Positions 53,364 through 64,000 of a stretch of DNA of 64,000 nucleotides are shown here, piece by piece. Each line of letters opens with the position of its first letter. Position 1 is the stretch's first letter. A program made the position numbers and the translations under genes. The notes below the pieces were generated by a model that saw only the letters and a list, made by a program, of their open reading frames with translations, was not told the origin of the DNA and made no database searches. Source of the stretch: Nipponacmea schrenckii (taxonomy: Eukaryota; Mollusca; Gastropoda; Lottiidae); the NCBI GenBank assembly GCA_030562195.1, contig CM060201.1, positions 29,804,067 to 29,868,066 on the forward strand, written 5' to 3'.

Positions 53364-56300
53364 GTGAATGACCAATTACTGGAATCCCTACTTAATTAGC
53401 AAATTACACCTCTCCTTTTTATTGATAGAAGTATAATTATAACAACTAAATAATTACATGAAAAAAGGGGTAGTATAAGCAATGAAAATTTTACTGAAGA
53501 AACATGTGCTATATATGAACATGTTTTGAAACGGTTAACAAAAGAAAAGGGTGTACTTCTTTTTATGTAAGCAGTTCAACTGGTTTCGGTCATAGTCATA
53601 ACCTTTTAGTTATATTTTTTGTGTTCTCTAAAATTAAAGGCAGGTTAAGTTAAATTCAATAATTTACTAAGTCAAGTAAGGAACACATCGCTTAATTTTG
53701 GTTATTTGAGCAAATAAATTCCTGACAACTGAAATAATAAGACTGCCTCTTTAATATTTAAATTCATCATCATTATTTAAGTTCACAAATGTCAATATCT
53801 TTTGCATAAGCTCTAGCACAAAAAAATTAGCAATTATAAATTTATATATTTGTTTAATATATTTTTTATTTAGATTTAATTTTTAATTTATATGATAATA
53901 CATATTATATACATGTAGGTACTGTATATTGATAGATAATAGTTAGTATTAAAAATACATAATGGGTATTTTAACAATATTATAACAAGAGACAGTTTTA
54001 TCTGAAATCAAATATACCATGATGGCTTATTAAGTGCAGATCTATTAAAATGTAGGGCATTTTTCTGTACTTTTAATTATCTTTTTTTTTTTATCTCTTT
54101 GAGTTTTATCTCTTGACCTTTGAACAAGGATTGTCGCCTGTCTCGCAATTTCCTTTCTATCAAATTTTCCTGATTAATTTTTCTAAGAATAGGAATATCA
54201 GCTTCAAAATAGTTCTATTGGAAAAAGAATGGCTTTGAGTTGAGAAAATTATTTTGAATTTGATAGTTTTCAATGTTCCTAATCCAGTGCCACAATGCAG
54301 TTGAGATGTGGGCTTAACGTACGAAGTTGTAGAAGGGAAAAGCTTACTCCTTGTATACTACCGGTGAGGCAAGGGGAGATGTCAAACAAAGTCTTGATGA
54401 AGTTTTGAGAGGTTTTGCTAAATTGGGTATTTTGTCATCTGAAAATTCTCAAAATCTAGTGACCCAAAAATAAATTTTATCAATGCCCATAAAATTTGAC
54501 CTTTCGAATTCAACCCTGAGTAGGGTGATTAGTATACCAGGTCTGATAAATAACATGGACCAGATTTGGCCGGCTGGTGTAGTAGTGTTACACCTGTTTG
54601 TATAAATAAGGTTTCATCATCATCATTGGAATGAGGAAAAATAAGCCTACAATTAGTTGATACATGTAATTTAACAGTGGTATATATAGATATATTTTAT
54701 TGCCATGTCTTCCTATAGATCATTAACTGGTTTATGCCTTGACATTGAAGTCACACTGATATTTTCAGCACAATTTGCAAAACTTTTGTTCAATAAGACT
54801 TCTACCAAAATTTTAATGGCACTTCCTTCTTACTGATGATAATGTAAACCTACAACTAATTCTTTACCAATCTTGTCCTTTTTGAACGATTTTTTTAATA
54901 TTGATTTGATCATTATAGAGCATTATTGGTAAAACTATTTTAATGATAATAGCAAGCAATATTCAATATTCAAATTATATTAAGTAGAGCAAGATTTTAG
55001 TAGTTTGTACTATTACAATTATGTTAAGTGTAAAATGTTTTTTTTGGATTTTAAAAGTATCAAAAATCTAAAACTTTTTGTTTAAGCCTACGTTGGTAAC
55101 GTCCGTGCCAAGTACAACGTGTAACATTAACATGCATTTTAGCTTCAAGGGTTCAACATAATTTTAATTTTGCTCTCAAAAACTTTTAGGGTAAGGCTAA
55201 ATATGGACCAATATTTAAATTTTATGATTTACTTTTTGTTAGTTTGGTCATGGTAACTCATCTTCTAGCCATGTTTCATTTCTCACCCACCACTTAATGG
55301 GACTTGTAGGCCATTTCTTTGTCCAATCTTACCTAAGTCACAGAAAGAGGACATTTTAAGGTAAACTAATCTGTAATGGTGCTCATATCTGACAGGGAAA
55401 CTCGAGCCTTCAAATTTATATTATCCCAAATTATCTGTTGGAGTTGTCTTTTCTTGAGGTGAATTTTCTAGTTGGAAATATATTTTTGTTAAATTTGTAC
55501 AGTTCCCAGTTCTTCAGAAGACTATTTTCATATATTCAATCCCAAATCAACCTCAGAGTCATGGCCTTTAAATGAAGTCGGTTTTCTTTGTCCACTTTCA
55601 TTGATTTTCATAATTAATTTGGCTGTTAATTTTGAAAATCAATCAGAAATCGAAAAAGGATTGGCTATTGCTGTTGCATTTAGGTAGTTCAATAGCTTGA
55701 TGTCTTGGTTACTTGGTTACCAATTTACATTACCATAATCATACAAAAAGTAAATATTCATAAAATATTGTTATTTGAGTAGAATAATTTAAATATTTGT
55801 TTTGTTTTAAACACTTTCAAATACAAAGTTTCTAGAACCATTTGTAATATGGATAATTCTCAAAATGATGGCCATTGACTAACCAGCTGGTAGAAAGGAT
55901 CTGAACCAAAGATTTATATATATAAATATGGCTGTTTCTTTCTTTTCTTTTGCCATCATTGCATACTGCATAATATTGTCCATTAACACAAATCTTTACC
56001 AGAACTGACCTATTGGTTGTGTTACTAATTAGACATTGATTGACATAAATCACTTTTACTAGAGGATTAGATCTATTGAACTACTTTTTCTACCTCCAAT
56101 AAAATACTCTTCAATCATAGACAACAGAAGACTAGACTTTTGATAAACAATCTGCTTCACGCACCATGGACAAATGTAAATTTAGAGTGAGACACATGTT
56201 ATTGCAGTGGACAAACAAAAAACAAAATGCAGGCATTAAGATTGTTGGCATAAGGCAGTTGTCCTTGTCTCACCTCTCATGACTGGGTAGATGTCTGATC

Positions 56301-56914
56301 TCCAAGATGAACTCTTTTGTTTGGTTTTTGTGTCTTATTTTATTATTTTTAAATGTTAGTCTGAGCATAGTTGCGGCTAGGTGAGTTTCCCAAACTTTCA
56401 GACAAAGAACAAATTATGTTTCCAGTCTTTGTAATTCTGGTGGTTAATTTGGAAACAAAGTTACCAGGAACTAAACCTCCACCGTTGGTCCAAAATACGA
56501 AGATTACAAAAGCTATCATTGCTGGAGATTTTATAAAAGATCAAGGTCAAACCTTTTTTTTTCACATGTTACCCGTCATGTTGTCATCACAGGGTACACT
56601 TAATTTTTTGGACTTCAGATGCTTTATGAACAGTTCACTTACTGCTGGCAATGTGTTGTTTTGCTTTTTGGGTTTCAGTATGCAATAAATTACTGCATTG
56701 CACAGCACTTTTTGAAGTAATCTATAAATACACATTTAAATGGAAGTCTGTGCCACTATAATATGTAAGAAAAATAATTTTGCCATTTGAGTTGAAGTTG
56801 TCATTCAGAAGTTCTAAAAATGCAACAAAATCCCATAATTCCATCAGAACTTCCTGAACTATAAATCCATATCTCTATATATTGAAGAATCTCAAGAAAT
56901 GAGAAATTGTCATT
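53364..56914. other. no gene seen
   Basis: AT-rich DNA. Frames 55832-56053 (minus) and 56371-56688 (plus, 105 aa) have no domain I recognise. No tandem array stood out. Confidence 0.4.
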
Positions 56915-57053
56915 TAAACTTTCAATGGGGGTCTGTGAACTGATTAGCTCAGCTAAAGAGTTCCTGTTTCTGAGACTAAGTTACAATTGGTCTAAAAAAG
57001 ATTTTACAGCAGGACTAATTGGTCTAAAAAAAAATTCTGAAACTGTCCCTTTA
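56915..57053. repeat. dispersed repeat family C, copy 4
   Basis: 'ttagctcagctaaagagttc', 'ctgtttctgagactaagtta' and the end 'ctgtccctttaa' are present, with a short internal duplication of 'aattggtctaaaaaa'. Confidence 0.65.
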
Positions 57054-58044
57054 ATATTTTGAACTAGATATGCATGTGATTTCACCATAGAGGTAACATA
57101 ATAACTAGGCCAATATTTATTATGGTGTAACTATGTTAAATTGCTAAAATAAGATACTAATGCTAATATAAGAAATACTTATAAGGTCAGACCAATTTAC
57201 ATCCTTGTTTCTCAGATTGTTCATCTCTTTATAGGCAGAAGGAAAAAAGCAAAACAAAAAAATACCAAATTGTATGAAGAGTGATAAAGAAAAGAAAACT
57301 CTTACAAAAATGTGAATTAACTTGGATTTTCCTTCTTCCTCAGAATTCAGAAATCAAACAGCAAAGCATTTATAAGGCATGTTATGGTTATTTTAATTTA
57401 GGTTTAGACCTTGAGTACCAGAGTAATTTATATCCACAATATAAGCCTAGAAAAATATATATATATATTGCATATTTCATTTTTCAAATTGTTTTGATTC
57501 CTCAGACCGCCTATGGATACCAACCAAATTTGACCAGTGGAGCATGATTGTTAATATTATAGTTCAGCAAATCTGGGTCAAAGCATACAAACGATCAGTC
57601 CATTTTATATTTACAGGTAAAATGAATAGTAAAAGAACTATCTTGACTTAACTTAATTCATGTTGATTACTACTTAAACTACCGGTACCTTAAAATAAAA
57701 TAGACTGCTTGTGTTTACTTTTTGAATTCATGAGCAGATGCATTAGTTTGACTAATAGCTAATAATCTAAGTCAAAGCTTTAAAGATCTTTAAAAATTGG
57801 GCAATGAAACGTGAAATGCAAAAAAAAAAAAAAAAACATTTTGAGGTAATAACTTATCACTTTTCTCATGAGGAATTATATCAATGATTTGTGTGTAAGC
57901 ATTCCATAATGAAAAGTGGTATCAGGTGTCTAAAAGAGTAAGCTTTAGAGATAGAAACATGTCAAATAAATTACGTAGGACAGCAAAAGACATCTATTTA
58001 TATTAGCCAATGAATTTTTTACTTTCATTATTTTTCGGTGGGGT
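57054..58044. other. no gene seen
   Basis: Frame 57281-57547 has no domain. An A-run lies near 57820. Confidence 0.4.
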
Positions 58045-58186
58045 TAAAATTCCGAATTCCCGAACTGTCCGAATTGGGTCAGAAAAGACTAAAAGTATTA
58101 AAACTGATTGGTCAAAACAAAAAATTTAGTTTCGAACTTTTAGTCTTTTTGACCCAATTCGGACAGTTCGGGAATTCGGAATTTTA
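58045..58186. mobile_element. 142-bp palindromic MITE
   Basis: Arms of about 50 bp ('attccgaattcccgaactgt', 'ccgaattgggtca') are inverted copies with one small indel. The loop is about 35 bp. RNA from either strand would fold into one long hairpin. Confidence 0.88.
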
Positions 58187-59242
58187 CATATTAAAACATG
58201 ATTGGACATGAAGATTATAATATATAGTATTATGTGAAAGATGATTGTTAATCTTACTTATAGAATTGAAATTGATAATAGGTTTTAACAAGTTTTGTTA
58301 CTTGATTATCCACACATTCATAGTCTTCTGTAGGTGTTAGCAGTCTGGATTATCTAGACTATGTTATTGTATTTTCTGTACTTTTTTTGGGTGTATGGAA
58401 GTGAGAAATGTCATTCCGTTGTGTGAAAAGTTGACTTCTGTCAATTTCAATGTTTGGAAATGCTGATGATTCCACATCTTTCCAACAAGAACAAAATATT
58501 TGTTTATAGATTTAGTACTGGACGATTTGGTACTGGACGAAATTGTCCAGCTCAAACTAGGACATTTACTATATCAAGCTGTGGCTAATGTCTCACTTTT
58601 GAAACAATAATCTATCTATCTCATTGACCTTGACCTTCAAATCAGGATATAACAAAGATTTTGACGAAATTATGAGACCAGTTACATTTAAAAATCCTTG
58701 TTAACATAAATTTTGTCTATTTCCTGAAACAGCATGGCTTAAAAGACAATTCTCCTTTTAATTTAACCTGTACAAGTTCATGTTTTATTTTTAGCATAAG
58801 TACTGACCAACACAATCTAAGTTGGGCAAATAATGGTGGTTCATTTAGAGTTGATGCTTGTGGTTTCAAGTGGATTGGATTTCCTTCTCTGCAATTTTTC
58901 GTTGACATTCTGGGACCCTCTCTTAACTAAGGTGTGTAAAAAAACATATTTTATGAAATGCAGTAATCTTAATGGATAATAAGACTGAATTTAAACTGAT
59001 TGACCAGGTTAAGATTAAATTTTGAGAAGAATAATGGCCCTACTCAAGAACAATTCTATCAGTGTCAGTTTGTTCATGCTTGTTAAGCTTCAATTATTAT
59101 GTATTCTACCTTAAAAATAATGGGTCATATTTCACCTGAGATGACAATGTAAATTGTTGAAACATTGTTACTCTGGAGTAGCATAGCCTACCATAAAATT
59201 GGGTTTCATTATTTAATTACCTGTAAATGGTGATGCATGAAT
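58187..59242. other. no gene seen
   Basis: Two 63-aa minus frames (58364-58555, 58717-58908) without domains. Confidence 0.4.
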
Positions 59243-59577
59243 TTAAAGGGATAATAGGATAATGAACATCAAATTTCAAATTTTAAACTTGGCCATTAAG
59301 AGCTCTATTCACCAGTAAATATACCTGTTGCCATATATAACATAAAAAATATACAGAAAAAAATAAGTAATTATCAATAAAGATACATTAAATTATTGAA
59401 AAAGGCTTAAATTTATTAAGCTTTTTTCATAAATGATTTAGTTTTGTGAGTTTTCCATTTTCAAGGTATTCTGTTACTATGACACCAGTTAAGTTCACCG
59501 ATGAATATATACTCATATATTGACCATTCTTGAGAACTTAAATTTTATGTTCATACTAAGATGCAGTATCCCTTTAA
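59243..59577 (+). mobile_element. MITE family A, full-length copy
   Basis: Ends are 'ttaaagggataataggata' and 'gatgcagtatccctttaa'. It contains all landmarks of the family in order, including 'ggcttaaatttattaagc'. Confidence 0.88.
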
Positions 59578-60676
59578 AATGAACATTAGTATTCATGTTT
59601 TGTAATGTACCTGTATGTGCTTAATTACCTTTGACATAATGGGCTAATTAATGCTTATTTTTGTTTGCTTATTACTGATATTATATATTTTATATACGTC
59701 ACATCTGTTACTAATAGTTTTATATTGTGTAATATCTAAAACAAACATTCTTCTTCCATAAATAAACATAACCACAAATAGCCCTTGTCTTTCACTCATA
59801 TTGATGTTTTCAAAAATGAACATAAAATGTTTTATAAATGTGAAAGACAGTTTACTGGGTTTGTTATGTGCAGTACAACAGTACTTGTTGTTTTTTGAAT
59901 GTTTGAACATGTTTATATGATGAGTTGCATTGCATGACAGAAAGATTGACCTTGTTTTTTTCTGTAAACATGCACTCTTCATTGAAACAATGTTTTCTTT
60001 TTTTTTCTTCATCATTGCAGACGTCTTGTGACTTGATCAATCAAAGCTACACAGTTCAGCATGTTGATTCAAGCTTGCAGGCGAATTGCATAAAGTGTCA
60101 AGAGAGAAAGAAATAAATTGAATTTTTTTTTCTTGAAATTGAAAAAACAGTTTGCTATTTGCGATAGTATAAACTCATGCACGAGTAAGAATGAATAAAA
60201 TTTATCATTAGAGTTTGACGTGGAATATCTAGTATGAAAATTAAGGGATCAATGGTGGTGAGATCTGTTAGACACTTGCTTGCTGTTAACTCATATTTCA
60301 AGGGTTAATGCTGGCTCGGTTTGAAATACCAGCAGACATTAACACCCACTTCCTAGTCATTCTAGTCGAACAATGACAACAATGAACTAAGCATTCAGAA
60401 GAAACTTCAAACAGACGGCAAGCTCTCTTGTTAACCCATTTAAGGTGTATTACATTAGCGTTTGTGTAATTCTGTACACTGTGTATATGCCATTTTGTTT
60501 TTTGAGCATCTCAGAAGGAATTAATGTTAATTTTAAACATTGCATTTAAAATAAAGTTACATAGTGAAAGAATTGCTAGTGGCCCCTGGGTATGCTTTCT
60601 GCCCTAGCTCACCGCAGAAACGCCATTGGTTCCAATACTGATGTAATACTGATATAAAAAGATGTTTTTCACAAGG
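59578..60676. other. mostly featureless; one possible exon
   Basis: The only hint of coding is at 60021-60116. The 123-aa minus frame 59644-60015 overlaps it and has no domain. Confidence 0.4.
60021..60116 (+). CDS. possible terminal exon of an unrecognised gene
   Basis: A strong acceptor 'ttttcttcatcattgcag' precedes an open frame reading 'TSCDLINQSYTVQHVDSSLQ', then 'ANCIKCQERKK', TAA. An AATAAA lies about 75 bases later near 60190. No partner exon was found, and the frame has no recognised domain. Confidence 0.2.
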   Translation, partial: TSCDLINQSYTVQHVDSSLQANCIKCQERKK

Positions 60677-60905
60677 TGTCTAGTCGTTTATATGGGACAA
60701 AAAACCAAGGCGCCCTGTGTGCTACAGGCTGTGAAGATTAAAGATTCCTTGACAGTTAAATTCGCAAAAAGGAGTAGGCCTATTTTGTGTCCTGTCAATT
60801 TCTCCCTCATTCCACTCCACTGCACATGGTGATGCTCCTATTCATTAGTCCATTCGATGCAGAAGTGTAGGAAGTAAAACTCCATTCATTTCATTTCATT
60901 TTTTG
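60677..60905 (+). mobile_element. SINE family S1, plus-strand copy with intact tail
   Basis: 'tgtctagtcgtttatatggg', 'gtgctacaggctgtgaagat' and the tail 'aaaactccattcatttcatt' with further (TTTCA) units. This copy fixes the 3' end of the family. Confidence 0.82.
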
Positions 60906-61814
60906 TCAATTGTACTGGCAGATCTGGTAAGTCTGAGACTGTGACCTAGAGTGATTACTTGAAGACTAACTTGATAGACATGCAAACAGTCTGTAGAAAA
61001 ACTATTGTCAGTACTGTTGACCTTGGCAACTGCTTTGGGGCTTACATAAATTGCACATAGTCTGTATTTGTAAAAACATGTATGGAAATTGTTTACTTGT
61101 TGACTTTGTGCCGTATTTTTTGTCTAGACTGAAAAAAAATCCAATAACAGTCAACAAAGTTTGATTTATAAACATTTTTTAAACCAGGTTTTTCAAACCA
61201 TTGCTTTTAGTTTTGGAAAAAAGTTGAAGGCAGAAGGATCATTACAAGGTAATAAGCAGTATTTTTTAATGGTTCAATACATATGTGTTATACTAACTGT
61301 AGAAATAGAGACCACCGAAGGGAATTTCGAAAAAATTCTCTTAATGACGGTAAGAGATTTGGATCAGAATAAGCACTGGCACTATTTTGTTTTGAAGGCA
61401 TTTCATATCTTTAAACAGTAAAAACTAATTAACAATTGACTTATTCTTTGAGAATAAGGACACAGCCTATAAAAACTGTAATATTGGTTAATTTCACCTG
61501 CAAGTGAAAGTAGGTGATGTTAATAACAAGGAGATGTTTTTCATGCATGGTCGATGGCTTTATTTATCCCTAATTAATTTTGTATACTGTAACATTATAC
61601 TTAGTTCAATCTAGTGTACTATTATTATGCTAATTATTAATATGGTAATTTTCATGCCATGTGCCACCTTCACTCATGTGCAAACTTTCACATTATAGTG
61701 AATATAGTTAATAGAAGTTTGCAAGTTATCAGCCTTTTTTGAATATCAATAATGAAACAAATTATAATAATGATAAAAACCCTTTATGGGTCAGAATTAT
61801 GTCTAATAGGTAAT
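60906..61814. other. no gene seen
   Basis: The 86-aa frame at 61161-61421 lacks a domain. Confidence 0.4.
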
Positions 61815-62045
61815 GAAATGAATGGAATTTTACATCCTACTCTTCTGCACCATATGGGCTAATGAAGAAGGGCAGAAGTTTTTTGTCAGAAAAGCGGCAT
61901 AAGCATACTCTTATCGTGATTGTAGAGGGATCTTAAACGTGCACAGCCTGTAGCACCCAAGGCCTCGGGTTATTTACCAATCCGTACCACTAGATGCTTT
62001 TTACATGTCAGTCCCTCAGACCTGCATCACTGACAAGTGGAAACC
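61815..62045 (-). mobile_element. SINE family S1 copy
   Basis: The antisense tail 'aatgaaatgaatggaatttt', then 'gggctaatgaagaagggcag', 'acgtgcacagcctgtagcac' and 'acctgcatcactgacaagtg'. Confidence 0.82.
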
Positions 62046-62329
62046 AGATATACAGGCTATCTTAATTTTAGATATACAGAAAAAGAATATCATAAATCAG
62101 AATATTTGTAAATTAATAGGATACTTCAACACCAGCTTGAGTGTAAGAGAGTTCTTTTTTTCTAAATAAATTATCTTTAAATTGGAATTCAGATGACATG
62201 CTTATTAATTTAATTAATATTATTCATGTGTGTAGTAAGTGCTTTAATTTATGAAAATTGGGATCTAGTATTCATGAAAATTGTGTTCTATAATTTATGC
62301 GCTTTTAAATACCTTATTATATGTATCCA

Positions 62330-62960
62330 TATTGTAATGTGATCGTTTATTGCCGTAGCGTCTTGATAGGTTCACAATTGGCATGTGAACGCGATAGAAG
62401 CTACAGTTTTGGTCTGATTATGATAAATAAGGTGTGTAGGATTTTATCCAAAAGATCTTTGTCAAGTTGAATTTGACAAATTTTGATAAATTGTTTTGAG
62501 TTATTGCCCTTGACTTAATAAAACACATCCATATTTGTTCAGGAAAACAATAGAGTCTACAGTTTTCATCTGATTTTTATAAAATTTTGTCTGATCATTT
62601 TTTTGAGGAATTGTTTTTGAGTTATTGCCCTCGATTTGGTAAAACAATCAAAAATTGTTACTGAATGCTGCAGAGACTACTAATTTCATCTGATTTTAAT
62701 GAAATTTTGTTTGAACTAAAATATCTTCGTCAATTTAAAATTTGACAATATTTTATCAGATTTTTTTTAGTTATTGCACTTGACTACATAAAAAGGGAGA
62801 CTACAGTTTTCATCTCAATTATATGACACACCAAAATTGTGTTAAAATATCTTGGAATAGTTAGAGTTTTGATACAATTTGATGCAACTGCCATTGATGC
62901 AACTGCCATTGATATACTAGAAATTTAAGAGGGTAGTGGGTGTGGATGCTAGGCAACCAC
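62330..62960 (+). repeat. diverged relative of the 161-bp tandem element
   Basis: Four degenerate units carry 'atagaagctacagttttgg'/'agtctacagttttcatctg', 'tttgagttattgcccttgac' and end 'ggatgctaggcaaccac', analogous to 'tgttaccttgcctggcaagc' at 14112. Much older than the 12331 copy. Confidence 0.78.
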
Positions 62961-64000
62961 TTGTTTTTTTACCTTACTTGAGTTGAGGGTGCATACTATT
63001 TCTTTTGGTAAAACAAACAAATACTTTTGCTCTGACTTAATGAATTTTCAACACAAGTTTTTAGCGCACTATTCAAAAATTATTTTAATCCTATTTTTGC
63101 TGATCTGCAGACTAATTAGAAATTATAAGGATAATAAAATAACCAACATAAATCTACGCTTGAATTTTTACTTTTATGCTTTTCAAATGACAAAATCTCA
63201 ATTTGTTGAAAGTGCATCTTGTTGTATATAGACTTTATTTATCTTTTTTGATATTCATTATGAAAACAAAAAGTACTAATTTAAAGTAATTTCTATAGCT
63301 GATCGTGAGAATATTTCTTTTTGACCTGCACAGGTTTAACTTATGCCATTACACCAATAGAGTTATCTCCCTTTCTGAGTTGGGAAAAACATAAACATGA
63401 TAGCCATTAGAATAGTTAATAATAGGTTTAGAAAGGAGGTTAAAATCAATGTCTAAATATAACTAGAAAGGTATGTCATTACAATACTCAGATCTACTTA
63501 TTTTCTATCAACTTCAGCCATGACCTGCTGAGATTGTTTATAGCAAGCCAGACTGCAGAAGTGACATGGTGACACTAATATATAATTTATATATTTTAAG
63601 GAAGAAATACATGAACTGGCCTATTTTCAACACTAAAGTTTTATGGTAAATTTTCCACTAAAAAATCTTTTCTGGCCAGTTTTTAATGTCGGTGGATTGA
63701 TGCGATAGATTTTGGCAAAGAGTTACGAATGATCTAACTAATATATGATTTTTTTCAAGTGGATTAGTTTAATATCTGTAGTGTGACCGATTTGTGTTAT
63801 TTGTGTAGTGTGTAAGAAAATTAAAAAATAGGTCAATGCATACAGTATCAAGTAGTGGTTAAATAATGTTTATCTTGAATAGATTATATGCTAGTAAATT
63901 CATAATAAACAGTATTCCAGAACAGCTGAGCTTCTGAGTCAGTTATAATACAGAACTATTTACATACATAATGTCAGACAGTAGACCAGAAATGTATGGA
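62961..64000. other. no gene seen
   Basis: Frame 62983-63231 lacks a domain. 'agagttatctccctttctg' at 63360 resembles a short motif that, from memory, is frequent in molluscan repeats. Confidence 0.4.

Noticed and set aside
59644..60015. A 123-codon minus-strand frame
   Set aside because: There is no domain or splice context, and the composition is that of AT-rich noncoding DNA.

Overview
This is nuclear DNA from an animal. The genes have introns with GT-AG borders, the sequence is AT-rich, and most of it is transposon, satellite and minisatellite DNA. A lophotrochozoan, most likely a mollusc, fits best: there is a long CCGTCC / 'aatgaaacttgg' tandem element of a kind common in molluscan genomes, plus tRNA-derived SINEs, Penelope-like, IS3EU-like and PIF/Harbinger-like elements. 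The organism call is inference. Only two intact protein genes could be built with confidence. || Left part (1-29700): no host gene was recognised. It holds an AT-rich 19-bp minisatellite (about 1425-4800) invaded by one non-LTR retrotransposon, which was invaded by a second one. It also holds a 'GTGACCA' minisatellite (6180-6870), several MITE families, an 11-unit 161-bp tandem array with a three-unit higher order (12331-14130), two decayed reverse-transcriptase fragments, SINEs, a 590-bp direct duplication (21237-21823 and 22695-23288) around a possible orphan exon, and short tandem arrays near 26 and 27 kb. || Centre (29770-36751, + strand): a complete eight-exon gene for a GH3-domain protein (animal GHDC-like, 654 aa), an acyl-adenylate-type fold with an added N-terminal membrane anchor. 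Four of its introns hold recognisable repeats, each of a different kind: a 30-bp minisatellite, a 64-bp repeat, a tRNA-like core inside 42-bp inverted repeats followed by 17-bp repeats, and a SINE. || Between the two genes (38206-39512) is a TIR-bounded DNA transposon with a 6-bp target duplication. It still encodes the helix-turn-helix part of an IS3EU-type transposase plus a scrap of the integrase domain; the catalytic core is gone. || Centre-right (48668-41047, - strand): a complete six-exon gene for a phospholipid phosphatase (PLPP/LPP, PAP2 superfamily, 268 aa), convergent with the GH3 gene. Motifs C1 and C3 are intact, but in C2 the Gly-His pair of the usual Ser-Gly-His is replaced by Tyr-Tyr, so it looks like a pseudophosphatase. 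Its introns carry an antisense Penelope-like retroelement, a PIF/Harbinger-like element, MITEs and a 31-bp satellite. || Right part (49-64 kb): no convincing gene; AT-rich DNA with MITEs, SINEs, a perfect-looking 142-bp palindrome, and a decayed second copy of the 161-bp-type element. The two genes are not known to act together: one is a membrane-anchored acyl-adenylating-type enzyme and the other a lipid phosphatase homologue, and their adjacency is probably incidental.
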